Assembly: GCA_964569385.1 (NCBI GenBank)
Contig: CAZMUM010000012.1
Coordinates: 1-64,000, forward strand
DNA length: 64,000 nt
Source: JAADHX01 sp964569385
Lineage (GTDB): Bacteria; Actinomycetota; Acidimicrobiia; Acidimicrobiales; Poriferisodalaceae
Direction of reading: 5' to 3'
A program made the position numbers and the translations under genes. Numbering within the stretch: the stretch's first letter is position 1; each line of letters begins with the position of its first letter. Below the pieces are notes generated by a model. It saw only the letters and a program-made list of their open reading frames with translations, was not told the origin of the DNA and searched no databases. Shown here piece by piece: positions 39,379-47,930 of this stretch.

Positions 39379-41129
39379 GAGGCACCTCCGATTAGTCCAA
39401 GCCGAATCGCCGACTGCACCGCTCCCGACGCGGTATGGCCGAGGCCACAAATCGAGGCGTCTTGCATGGCCATGGCCATCTCGTCGATCAGCGCCACCTT
39501 GGAATCGGCTAGATGCCCACCGGCCAACAAGGGTAGGAGCACCTCATGTTGGCGCACCACACCGACTCGACACGGAACACATTGCCCGCAGGTTTCGTTG
39601 CGGAAGAACTCGGCGATTCTCAACACCACAGCCGTCATGTCGGCGTCGGTGTTGAACACCATCACAACACCCGACCCGAGGCTGGTGCCGCGTTCGCGTG
39701 AGTCCTCGAGCGTTAACGCCATATCGAGGTGGGCAGCATCAACGAACGATCCTGCGGCTCCGCCCATCAGGATGGCTCTGAGGTCGCCAAGCACTCCCCC
39801 GGCCAGATCGAGTAGCTCCGACAGTGTTGTGCCAAACGGAACCTCATAGAGCCCGGGTCTTGCGACCGAGCCCGAAAGGCAGAACAGCTTCATTCCCGGC
39901 GACCGTTCGGTGCCGGTAGATCGGTAGGTGTCGAGGCCTACATCGATCAGATCAAGGACGTTGATGAGGGTCTCTGGGTTGTTAACCGCAGTCGGCTCGC
40001 CGAATAGGCCATGAGTGGTGGGAAACGGCGGTTTGTTTCGAGGCTCGCCGCGGAAGCCCTCGATCGAGTTGAACAGCGCTGTTTCTTCGCCGCAGATGTA
40101 CGCGCCAGCGCCCCGACGAATTTCGATGTCGAAGGTTTGGCCGGACTTGCAAACGTTCGGGCCAAGGAAGTCGTGCTCTCTAGCCTGGTCGATAGCATTC
40201 TTGAGCCGTTCGGTCGCTAATGGGTACTCGCCGCGAATGTAGATCCAACCCGTCTCGGCCCCGGTGGCAATAGCGGCGATGGTTAGGGCCTCAATGAGCG
40301 CAAAGGGGTCGCTTTCCATGACGATTCGATCTTTGAACGTGCCCGGTTCTGACTCATCGGCGTTGGCCACGACATGGGCGCTGCGACCAGCCGAGACCTC
40401 GTCCCGCACCGCGCTCCATTTGACTCCTGTGGGGAATGCCGCGCCCCCTCGGCCCGACAGCCCTGAAGCCTTGACCAGGTCGATCAGGGCAACGTGGCCC
40501 ATCTCGATGGCTCTTTGAAGTGCTGTGTACCCGCCGTGTGCGACGTAGGAATCGATGCTAGTCGGGTCGGCGTGACCGATACGTTTGAGGAGGCGCAGAG
40601 ACTTGTCGCCGTGTTGGGGAAGCACGGTGCCAACTTGGCTGTCGGCATCAACACGGTCGGGGCCGCGTCGGCCCTGGATGAACGTAGCTGGGGCCCGCTC
40701 GCACTGACCGAGGCACGGACCCCGGTGCACCTTTGTGCCGACGCTCTCGAGTTCGACCGCAAGCGCTTCGGCGCCGTTGACCTGGCAGGGCCCATCAACG
40801 CAGACGTGAGTAACGGGCTGATCGTGGCCAGGGTCGGTGGTGCGGAACAGCTCGTAGAAAGTGGCCACGCCGTAAGCCTCGGCGGGAGGCACCTGAAGTC
40901 GTTCGCACACATGATTCAGCCCCCCAGGACTGATCCAGCCGGCCTCGTTCTGAAGTGCATGAAGTGCAGGCTGTAGCAGCGTCCGCATTGCATGCCTTGT
41001 GCGGGTACCGCCACGCACGATGTTCGGGTACTCCCGAACCGACGCTGCGGTCTCGGTACCAAGAACAGCGTCGACAGCGGCACGTTCGGTGTCTGTTGCT
41101 TGTTTGTCGGAGATGTAGATATCGGCCAT
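39375..41129 (-). CDS. NAD-linked formate dehydrogenase, fused FdsG-FdsB (NuoE-NuoF type) subunit
   Basis: This 584-residue diaphorase subunit passes electrons to NAD. The N-terminal thioredoxin-like 2Fe-2S domain (~1-160) has VATFYELFRTTDPG, HVCVDGPCQVNGA and RGPCLGQCERAP. The NuoF-like part has GLSGRGGAAFPTGVKW (FMN), ANADESEPGTFKDR and RGAGAYICGEETAL. The terminal 4Fe-4S motif is ETCGQCVPCRVG. The ATG at 41129 follows the catalytic-subunit stop directly. Fusion of the two parts is known from some formate dehydrogenases and hydrogenases. With its neighbours it forms a three-gene operon. Confidence 0.9.
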   Translation of the reverse strand: MADIYISDKQATDTERAAVDAVLGTETAASVREYPNIVRGGTRTRHAMRTLLQPALHALQNEAGWISPGGLNHVCERLQVPPAEAYGVATFYELFRTTDPGHDQPVTHVCVDGPCQVNGAEALAVELESVGTKVHRGPCLGQCERAPATFIQGRRGPDRVDADSQVGTVLPQHGDKSLRLLKRIGHADPTSIDSYVAHGGYTALQRAIEMGHVALIDLVKASGLSGRGGAAFPTGVKWSAVRDEVSAGRSAHVVANADESEPGTFKDRIVMESDPFALIEALTIAAIATGAETGWIYIRGEYPLATERLKNAIDQAREHDFLGPNVCKSGQTFDIEIRRGAGAYICGEETALFNSIEGFRGEPRNKPPFPTTHGLFGEPTAVNNPETLINVLDLIDVGLDTYRSTGTERSPGMKLFCLSGSVARPGLYEVPFGTTLSELLDLAGGVLGDLRAILMGGAAGSFVDAAHLDMALTLEDSRERGTSLGSGVVMVFNTDADMTAVVLRIAEFFRNETCGQCVPCRVGVVRQHEVLLPLLAGGHLADSKVALIDEMAMAMQDASICGLGHTASGAVQSAIRLGLIGGAS

Positions 41130-41130
41130 C

Positions 41131-43074
41131 TCAGCCGACCTTCTCGACTCGGCCGACCTTCTCAACGCGGATCGCGGCAGCCTTGAACTCAGCGGTTCCG
41201 GATCGCTCGTCGTAGGCGTCGTTGGTTAACACGTTCAAATCGACCAGTTCTGGGAAGTGGAAGGTAGTGAAGGTAAGACCCTCCACGAGGTTGGGTTGTA
41301 TACGCACGCCCATTTCAACGCTGCCCCTTGGCGAGAACACCCGAACCATGTCGCCGTCGACGATTCCTAGCCTGGCCGCGTCGATTGGATGCATGTCGAG
41401 TTCGTCGCCATAACGAATCGGTGAGTTGAAGCCGCCAGACTGAACGCCAGTGTTGTACGAGTCGAGGGCCCGGCCTGTGGTCAGCCGAAGCGGGAACTCG
41501 TCAGTCAGCTCCTCGATGGGCCCCTGGTGGGCCAGTATCGAGAACGGTGCCCGCGGCTTGCCGCCGAGGTCGTCCTCTCGTAGCCAACCGTGCAAGAACG
41601 GTGAGCCCGGATGATCGAGCGTCGGGCATGGCCATTGGAGCCCGCCCGCCGCGTCGAGCCGCTCATACGTCATGCCGAGGTGCATGGGTGATAGGGCCCG
41701 CAGCTCGTCCCATAGGTCCTCTGGAGTTGGGTTGCCCCAGTCGTAGCCGAGTCTTCGAGCCAATTCGCCGATGATATCGATGTCGTCGCGGCAACCTTCG
41801 GGCGCCTCGACGGCCTTGTGACATACCTGCACGCGACGTTCCGACGACGTCACTGTGCCATCGCTCTCGGCCCACGCCACCGAGGCCGGAAACACTACGT
41901 CGGCCAGTTCGGCGGTCCGGGTCAGGAAGATGTCCTGGACAATCAGACAATCGAGCCCAGAAAGCAGCTTTCGAGCGTGCTCGATGTTGGCCTCGGAGTC
42001 GGCAGGGTTCTCGCCAACGATGTAGACACAGGTGAGTTCGCCGGTTTCCATGGCTTCGAACATGTGGGTCAGGTGGATACCTGGGGTCGGATTGAGCTCG
42101 ACGCCATACATGGCTGAAAACTTGGCCATGGCGGCCTCGTCGGTGATGTCCTGGAACCCTGGGAACTTGTTCGGCAACGCGCCCATGTCTCCGCCGCCCT
42201 GAACGTTGTTCTGGCCCCGCAGCGGAACCAGCCCGCTGCCCCACTTGCCGATGTGGCCCGTTAGCAGCGATAGGTTGCACAAAGCGAGAACATTGTCGAC
42301 GGCGTTGTGGTGTTCGGTTATACCAAGCGTCCACAGGATTTGGGCTTTGTCGGCGGTGGCGTAGGCGTGGGCCATCTCGCGAATGACTTCTGCGGGCACA
42401 CCGGTGAGGGCCTCGCCATGTTCGAGGGTGTAGGTCGCCACCTCAGCTCGGTAGTGGTCAAATCCGACGGTCGAGTGTTCGATAAATCCGCTGTCGACCA
42501 GGCCGGCGTTGATGATTTCGTTGCCGATCGTGTTTGCCAGCGCTACATCAGACCCGAGTTCGAGCCCAACCCACACGTCGGCAAACTTGGCGCTTGACGT
42601 TCGGCGAGGATCAACGACAAACATCTCCGCACCGTTGTCGAGACCCTTTAGAAGGTGATGAAAGTAGATCGGGTGGGCTTCGCGCGCGTTTGAACCCCAC
42701 AAAAAGATGACGTCGGTCTCCTCGATCTCGGTGTAGGACGAGGTTCCGCCACCTGCACCAAACACTGTCGCCAGACCGACGACGCTAGGAGCGTGTCAGG
42801 TTCGGTTGCATGAGTCGATGTTGTTCGACCCCATGGCGACCCGAATGAACTTCTGGGCCGCGTAGTTCATTTCGTTGGTCGCCTTGGAGCAGCTGAACAT
42901 GCCAAACGCTTGGGGGCCTGCAGCCTTAGCCGTTCGTAGGCCCTCTACGGCCCGGTCCAGGGCCTCTTCCCATGAGGCCGGACGCAGCTGTCCGTTCTCT
43001 CGAATCAACGGCGTCGTGAGCCGCTGGCGGGGCTGATGTTGGCGTCGTTTGCGACGCTCCATCGTTGATGTCAA
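41131..43074 (-). CDS. Selenocysteine-containing formate dehydrogenase catalytic (Mo/W-bisPGD) subunit
   Basis: This 647-residue catalytic chain contains an in-frame UGA at 42796-42798, residue 93. The text around it is NNIDSCNRT-U-HAPSVVGLATVFGAG. In known formate dehydrogenases this is exactly where catalytic Sec or Cys sits, followed by His (E. coli FdhF Sec140). A SECIS hairpin follows directly. Later blocks include DVIFLWGSNAREAHPIYFHH, VVDPRRTSSAKFAD and RGQNNVQGGGDMGALPNKFP. The C-terminal domain has RLTTGRALDSYNTGVQSGG. The start is TTG 43074 with AAGGA 7 nt upstream; ATG 43062 is possible. Its Fe-S N-terminus is a separate gene. Confidence 0.88.
42767..42798 (-). promoter_or_regulatory. 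SECIS element (selenocysteine insertion hairpin) after UGA
   Basis: After the UGA come 12 nt, then the stem GUCGUC, the loop GGUCU and the closing stem GGCGAC. This is a 6-bp stem with one U-G pair. The loop begins 18 nt after the UGA. E. coli fdhF has the same GGUCU loop at the same distance. This is the SelB-binding structure that recodes UGA as selenocysteine. Confidence 0.85.
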
Positions 43075-43210
43075 TTTTGGATCCTTGGTAACACCAGCGA
43101 CGCTGCTGGCAGTGGAGGCTCGTTGCCCAAGTCCCCCTTGGGCGCCATGCTGGATCGTACTTCACATAACCCACCCTGCCCGCCAAACCGGGTGACTAAA
43201 CTCAACAGCC

Positions 43211-44914
43211 ATGCGTTGGTCGAAACTCTTTGTTCCCACACTCCGCGATGCGCCGGCCGATGCCGAAGCCGCGAGCCACAAACTCCTCGTACGAGGTGGG
43301 TTCATGCGTCAGCTGCACGCCGGGCACTACTCGATGCTCACCCTAGGTATGAGGGTGCATTCGAAAGTTGCCGCCATAGTTCGCTCCGAGATGGATGGCA
43401 TTGGTGCTCAGGAGTTTCAACTTCCGACCATGCACCCGCTGGGTCTGTGGCACAAGTCGGGCCGTTCTGAAGTTATGGGCGACGAAATGTTCCGCCTCGA
43501 AGACCGCAAAGGCGCCGATCTGGCGTTAGGCGTCACAGAAGAAGAGGTCTTTACGACCCTGGCTCTCGAGCTCAACTCCTACAAGCAGCTGCCGCAGCAT
43601 TGGTACCAGATTCACACTAAGTTTCGCGACGAACCGCGCCCTAAGAGCGGCCTACTGCGAGTGCGCGAGTTCACCATGAAGGACTCATACAGCTTCGACA
43701 TCGACGAAGCTGGCCTCGATGCCTCGTTCGACCTCCACTATCACGCCTACGTCCGGATCTTTACTCGATTGGGGCTCTCAGCTATGCCCGTTGAGGCATC
43801 TTCTGGGACTATGGGGGGCACCCAGAGCATCGAGTTCATGGTGCCCTCTCCCGCTGGTGAAGACGATGTGGTGCGTTGTCTTAGCTGCGACTACGCGGCC
43901 AACCTCGAACGCGCAGTGTCGGTGATACCTTCAGAGGTCGACGAAGTCGGCCCAGACGCACCGGTTCGTTTTGCCACGCCTGGGGTGCGAACCATCGCCG
44001 CGCTTGAAGAGATCGAGGGTGGAGTACCCGCTACGCGTCAGATCAAGACAATGGTCATGGTTCTAGACGACGAAGTCACCCTGGCCTTGCTTAGGGGCGA
44101 CCACCAACTCAACGTCCAGAAGTTGCAAGATGCCACTGGTGCCGTCGAGGTAAGGGCCGCTACCCCAGAAGAGGCGTTGGCGGCTATGGGTGCGAACCCA
44201 GGGAGCCTCGGCGCTGTTGGCGTCGAACTTCGGGTCATAGCGGATCCGGCATTGGCCGGCCGTACCAACATGGCAACCGGCGCCAACGACGACGATTGGC
44301 ACCTCAGCGGTGTTGATGTGGCCCGTGATATTTCGGTTTCGGAATTTACTGAGTTACGTGAAGTAGCTGCTGGCGAACGTTGCCCGAAATGCGGAACACC
44401 GGTCGAGATAATTCGTTGCATCGAGTCTGGGCACATCTTCAAACTCGGCCGCAAGTTCACCGAGGCCTTCGAGGCCAAAGTCCTTGATCCCAACGGCAAA
44501 ACCCAACACATGATCATGGGGTCATACGGCATTGGTATCGACCGAGCGGTAGCGACGATTGTCGAGAGATACCACGACGACCGAGGGATCGTGTGGCCAG
44601 TAGCCGTTGCTCCATTCGAGGCCGTGATCACCATCGCCAGCATGAAAGACGAGGCGGCGGTTGCTGCGGCCGAGAAGATCTACGCCGATCTAGGGGCGGC
44701 TGGGGTCGACGTTGTTATCGACGACCGAAAGGCTCGGCCTGGCGTGAAGTTCGCCGATGCGGAGCTAGTCGGCATTCCGTTTAGGATCACGATCGGTAAG
44801 GCGCTGGCCGACGGTGAGGTCGAAATCACCCGCCGAGCCGGCCAGATCACAGAGCGCGTCGCGGTCGATTCTGCCGTGAGCTGGGTGGTTGCCGCGATCG
44901 TTGCTGCCCGCTAG
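43211..44914 (+). CDS. proS: Prolyl-tRNA synthetase
   Basis: This 567-residue bacterial-type ProRS carries a YbaK-like editing insertion (~225-380, with RQIKTMVMVLDDEVTLALLR and GANPGSLGAVG). Class II motifs include FMRQLHAGHYSMLTLGMRV, TKFRDEPRPKSGLLRVREFT and MIMGSYGIGIDRAVATI. The anticodon-binding domain is at the end (VVIDDRKARPGVKFADAELVG). It charges tRNA-Pro with proline. It is divergent from the formate dehydrogenase operon, with 136 bp between them that show no clear feature. Confidence 0.95.
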   Translation: MRWSKLFVPTLRDAPADAEAASHKLLVRGGFMRQLHAGHYSMLTLGMRVHSKVAAIVRSEMDGIGAQEFQLPTMHPLGLWHKSGRSEVMGDEMFRLEDRKGADLALGVTEEEVFTTLALELNSYKQLPQHWYQIHTKFRDEPRPKSGLLRVREFTMKDSYSFDIDEAGLDASFDLHYHAYVRIFTRLGLSAMPVEASSGTMGGTQSIEFMVPSPAGEDDVVRCLSCDYAANLERAVSVIPSEVDEVGPDAPVRFATPGVRTIAALEEIEGGVPATRQIKTMVMVLDDEVTLALLRGDHQLNVQKLQDATGAVEVRAATPEEALAAMGANPGSLGAVGVELRVIADPALAGRTNMATGANDDDWHLSGVDVARDISVSEFTELREVAAGERCPKCGTPVEIIRCIESGHIFKLGRKFTEAFEAKVLDPNGKTQHMIMGSYGIGIDRAVATIVERYHDDRGIVWPVAVAPFEAVITIASMKDEAAVAAAEKIYADLGAAGVDVVIDDRKARPGVKFADAELVGIPFRITIGKALADGEVEITRRAGQITERVAVDSAVSWVVAAIVAAR

Positions 44915-44927
44915 GCAACGCTTTGGT

Positions 44928-44967
44928 CCACGATGCGGAACAGCCGTTAGACTGTTCCGCATGTCGG
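44928..44967. promoter_or_regulatory. IclR-type operator (site 2), overlapping the regulator's own start
   Basis: CCACGATGCGG (44928-44938) and CCGCATGTCGG (44957-44967) flank an 18-nt spacer. Within them ATGCGGAACAG and CTGTTCCGCAT form a perfect 11-bp inverted repeat. The half sites match those before the corrinoid operon, with a spacer 11 bp longer, one helical turn. The ATG at 44961 lies inside, which suggests autorepression. Confidence 0.72.
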
Positions 44968-45704
44968 TACAGTCGGTCGAGCGGTCCTTCGCAATACTGC
45001 GGGCCCTCGGTCGGGGCCCCATGGGCGTAACCGAGCTAGCCGACGATGTTGGCCTGGCCAAGAGCACTGTTTCGCGCCTGCTTGGCTCGTTAGAGGCTGA
45101 GGGTGCCGTAGAGCAGGTGGCGGCCGGCGGCCAGTATCAGGTTGGCGAGGCGTTAGCCGAACTCGGTGCGGCCCATCGTGGGGCGAGCAGTCTTACGGCG
45201 CTGGCAAGACCGATCTTGGCCGAACTGGTCGAACAGACCGGCGAGGCCGCCGGACTGTCGATTGTCGACGGCTACTCAATGTTGTACCTGACCCAAGTCG
45301 AGGCGCCTGGCGAAATTCAGGTCCGCGACTGGACGGGCGAAACCGCTCCGATTCACTCAGTCCCGTCTGGGATAGTGGCCATGGCCCAGATGCCTCGTCG
45401 GCGCCTGCGGGAGCTACTAAGCCGCGACCTCGAGGTCTGCACCCCGAACACTGTGCTCGACTTTGATTTGCTGGCCGATCGATGCGTGCAGGCCAGGAGC
45501 CTCGGCTATGCCTGGGGCCATGAGGAGTTCGTCGTCGGCATCACCTCGGTCGCAGCACCGGTGATTGGTGCCGGGGGCGACGTTACTGCCGCCATTCATG
45601 TGGAAGGTCCGACCTACCGGTTCCCTAACCCTGATCAGCTACACGACCTTGGCCTGTTGCTGGCCGATGCTTCTGACCGCCTAGCCGAAATTCTGCAGCA
45701 TTAG
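44961..45704 (+). CDS. IclR-family transcriptional regulator (candidate regulator of the betaine/carnitine regulon)
   Basis: This 247-residue regulator has a winged HTH (SVERSFAILRALGRGPMGVT followed by ELADDVGLAKSTVSRLL). The IclR effector domain includes ARPILAELVEQTGEAAGLS and ETAPIHSVPSGIVAMAQMP, with the end TAAIHVEGPTYRFPNPD. A TAGACT at 44948-44953 lies about 7 nt before the ATG, so the transcript may be leaderless. It heads a same-strand run: kinase, MFS, dioxygenase, cleavage enzyme, carnitine dehydrogenase. Its effector is probably a quaternary amine or a carnitine intermediate. Confidence 0.88.
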   Translation: MSVQSVERSFAILRALGRGPMGVTELADDVGLAKSTVSRLLGSLEAEGAVEQVAAGGQYQVGEALAELGAAHRGASSLTALARPILAELVEQTGEAAGLSIVDGYSMLYLTQVEAPGEIQVRDWTGETAPIHSVPSGIVAMAQMPRRRLRELLSRDLEVCTPNTVLDFDLLADRCVQARSLGYAWGHEEFVVGITSVAAPVIGAGGDVTAAIHVEGPTYRFPNPDQLHDLGLLLADASDRLAEILQH

Positions 45705-45751
45705 CGGGCCTACGCGAGTGCGAACTCCTACTGACGGTACTGTTCGGCGAT

Positions 45752-46618
45752 ATGGCGGTAGCGATCGACGTTGACGAGCTAAGGGAACGGCCCGCGCACT
45801 TCGTGCCGCATCTCAACGACGCTGAAAAGGTACAAGCAGTTGAGGTTCTGCAAGCTCATCATGAGCGTGCGGTGCTCAAGCTGACCAACTCAGCGGGGGC
45901 GACCCGTTTCTTGAAACTCGACTCCAGCGAGTCCAGGCACCGGCACGAAGTATCGGGACTCGGGCATCTCGCTTCTAAAGCGATGGCACCGGAGGTAGTT
46001 TTTTCTAACCCAAACCGTGATGGGCTCGCGGTGTTAGTGCTGGCCGAGGCCCATGGGCAACCGCTATCGACCAGGTCAAGCCAAACTGACTGGGCAGCAG
46101 CGGCGCGAAGCCTCGTCGACATGAACGTGATCGAGGTCAACACCGTCGGCGACACTGGCGTCGGGAACTGGTCCGCGTATCTTGCTGGTCTCGCTGAGTA
46201 TGCCGATGGTTCGGACCTTGTCTCTCGCGCCATAGGAGGCAGTATCCAATCGATAGTCGATGATCTGGCCGGCTTCGAACCAGGCTCGGCTGGGCTGGGC
46301 TTCATCCATGGAGATGCCCAGCCCGGTCACTTCTTTGTCGATGGCGGGCGTATCCAAGCGATCGACCTCGCCGACTGGACCGTAGGCGACATTGCCTTCG
46401 ATCTGGCGGTGCTGACGCTCGACGAAACCAATCGACTCGACGATCTCGTCCTGATCCTCGACCCGAGTAACCGCCGTCAAGTGGTAGCCCGAGTAAAACT
46501 GTACTGGATGCTGCGGTTAGCAACTGAAATTCGGTGGTTCGACGAACACGATTTCGACCCGACGCAGCTTCTCGACCGCCTTGGCTCAATGACATCGGGT
46601 AGGCGGCAACCCCGATAG
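45752..46618 (+). CDS. APH/choline-kinase-like phosphotransferase
   Basis: This 288-residue kinase-fold protein begins MAVAIDVDELRERPAHFVPH. The nucleotide lysine is probably in AVLKLTNSAGATRFLKL. The Brenner-type catalytic loop is LGFIHGDAQPGHFFVDGG, and the metal-binding Asp lies in IQAIDLADWTVGDIAFDLAV. The family phosphorylates small alcohols or amines (aminoglycosides, choline, homoserine). Its place between the IclR gene and a carnitine catabolic run suggests a small amine-containing substrate, but this is speculative. Confidence 0.78.
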   Translation: MAVAIDVDELRERPAHFVPHLNDAEKVQAVEVLQAHHERAVLKLTNSAGATRFLKLDSSESRHRHEVSGLGHLASKAMAPEVVFSNPNRDGLAVLVLAEAHGQPLSTRSSQTDWAAAARSLVDMNVIEVNTVGDTGVGNWSAYLAGLAEYADGSDLVSRAIGGSIQSIVDDLAGFEPGSAGLGFIHGDAQPGHFFVDGGRIQAIDLADWTVGDIAFDLAVLTLDETNRLDDLVLILDPSNRRQVVARVKLYWMLRLATEIRWFDEHDFDPTQLLDRLGSMTSGRRQPR

Positions 46619-46628
46619 TGTCCGCCCA

Positions 46629-47894
46629 GTGATCTCCGACGTCGTGACCCTTAGCGAGGCTGAGCGGGCAGCCCTTCAGCGACGCACTCTGTGGGTTCTA
46701 TTCTCGGGCACAATCCCTGCTGGTGCCGCAACGTCTGGTGCGTTCGCCGCGGCGGCCACTTTAGGCGAACAGCTCACTGGCAGTGACGCCCTCGGCACCC
46801 TCGCCGCGGCTTGTATGACCGTCGGTGGGGCGCTGGCAACGGTGCCCATCTCGCGCTTATCGAGCAGCCGCGGCCGCCGACCCGCGCTCCGAGCAGCATG
46901 GGCCATAAGCGGCGTGGGGGCATTCGTCGCCTTTATAGCCGCCATCACCTCTACATACGCACTTCTGCTGCCTGGTCTCATTGCGTTTGGCGCAGGCAAC
47001 GCCGGCACTCTTTCGGCTCGCTTCGCCGCCGCCGACCTTGCCACCGAGAACCAGCGCGCCCGCGCTATCGGAATGCTCGTGTGGGGCGGAACGTTCGGCT
47101 CAGTATTTGGCCCGCTCCTCGCCCTCGGCCCGGCGAGCGCTGCGGCCAGGGCCCTCGGGCTCCGCGAGCTGGCAGGTCCGTTCATCATGGCCACACTTTT
47201 GTTTGCCGTCGCGTCGTTGGCCATGGATCGAGGTCTGCGCCCAGACCCCTTGGTGGCCGCAGGAGGCCTCGGCCGCGCCGGCGACAGGGCCACACTCGCT
47301 GAGTCGTTCGCCAAGCTATGGCAACGGCCACCGGCCCGTCTGGCCGTGGGGGCGATGGTTGTCGGCCAGTTTGTGATGGCTGGCATCATGGTCGCCACGC
47401 CTCTTCACATGAAAGATGGCGGCCAGGAGATCAGGATCGTCGGATTCGTGATCTCGGTTCACATCATCGGCATGTACATGTTTGCCCCGATCGTGGGCCG
47501 AATTGTCGATGCGATGGGGCCACGGCTAACTATCGCGGCGGGTGGATTCATCCTCTTGGTCGGTGCCGAACTTTCCGGCCGCACCGTAGCCGAAGATCGC
47601 ACCGGGATATTTGTCGGTCTATTCCTGGTTGGGCTCGGCTGGAGTTTCGGAATCATCGCGGCGAGCTCTTTGCTGACCGCAACCTTCTCGCCGACAGAAC
47701 GGGTCGTCGTGCAAGGTGCCGCAGACTTGGCGATGACAGCTGCGGGCGCAGCGGCAGGCCTCTTGTCTGGAGTGGTCCTCGCCCTACTAGGTTTCCGCGA
47801 CCTTGGCCGCTACGGAGCCATAGTTGCTGGAACGTTAGCTGTGGTTGCGTTAGCGTCGCTTGTCTCAGAACGACGACTGAAGCCTGTCGCCTGA
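46629..47894 (+). CDS. MFS transporter in the carnitine operon
   Basis: This 421-residue protein starts with GTG 10 bp after the kinase stop and has about twelve hydrophobic segments. The TM2-TM3 motif is SRLSSSRGRRPALR. GNAGTLSARFAAADLATENQ, GMLVWGGTFGSVFGPLLALG and APIVGRIVDAMGPRLTIAAG follow. The operon position suggests that it moves gamma-butyrobetaine, carnitine or a related compound across the membrane. Family membership is clear but the substrate is inferred. Confidence 0.83.
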   Translation: MISDVVTLSEAERAALQRRTLWVLFSGTIPAGAATSGAFAAAATLGEQLTGSDALGTLAAACMTVGGALATVPISRLSSSRGRRPALRAAWAISGVGAFVAFIAAITSTYALLLPGLIAFGAGNAGTLSARFAAADLATENQRARAIGMLVWGGTFGSVFGPLLALGPASAAARALGLRELAGPFIMATLLFAVASLAMDRGLRPDPLVAAGGLGRAGDRATLAESFAKLWQRPPARLAVGAMVVGQFVMAGIMVATPLHMKDGGQEIRIVGFVISVHIIGMYMFAPIVGRIVDAMGPRLTIAAGGFILLVGAELSGRTVAEDRTGIFVGLFLVGLGWSFGIIAASSLLTATFSPTERVVVQGAADLAMTAAGAAAGLLSGVVLALLGFRDLGRYGAIVAGTLAVVALASLVSERRLKPVA

Positions 47895-47912
47895 TCGGGG
47901 ACAACTGGCTTG

Positions 47913-47930
47913 AGTTTGGGGGATCAAACT
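47913..47930 (+). promoter_or_regulatory. Inverted repeat just before the dioxygenase start
   Basis: AGTTTG-GGGGAT-CAAACT is a 6-bp inverted repeat ending directly at the ATG of the dioxygenase gene. Its centre GGGGGA also serves as the Shine-Dalgarno sequence. Such a hairpin could modulate translation of this gene within the operon. Confidence 0.4.

Noticed and set aside
42796..42798. The in-frame TGA in the formate dehydrogenase as a nonsense mutation or split gene
   Set aside because: It sits exactly at the catalytic Sec/Cys position, is followed by the conserved HAPSVVGL and a SECIS hairpin with the right loop and spacing, and the frame continues intact for over 550 codons.
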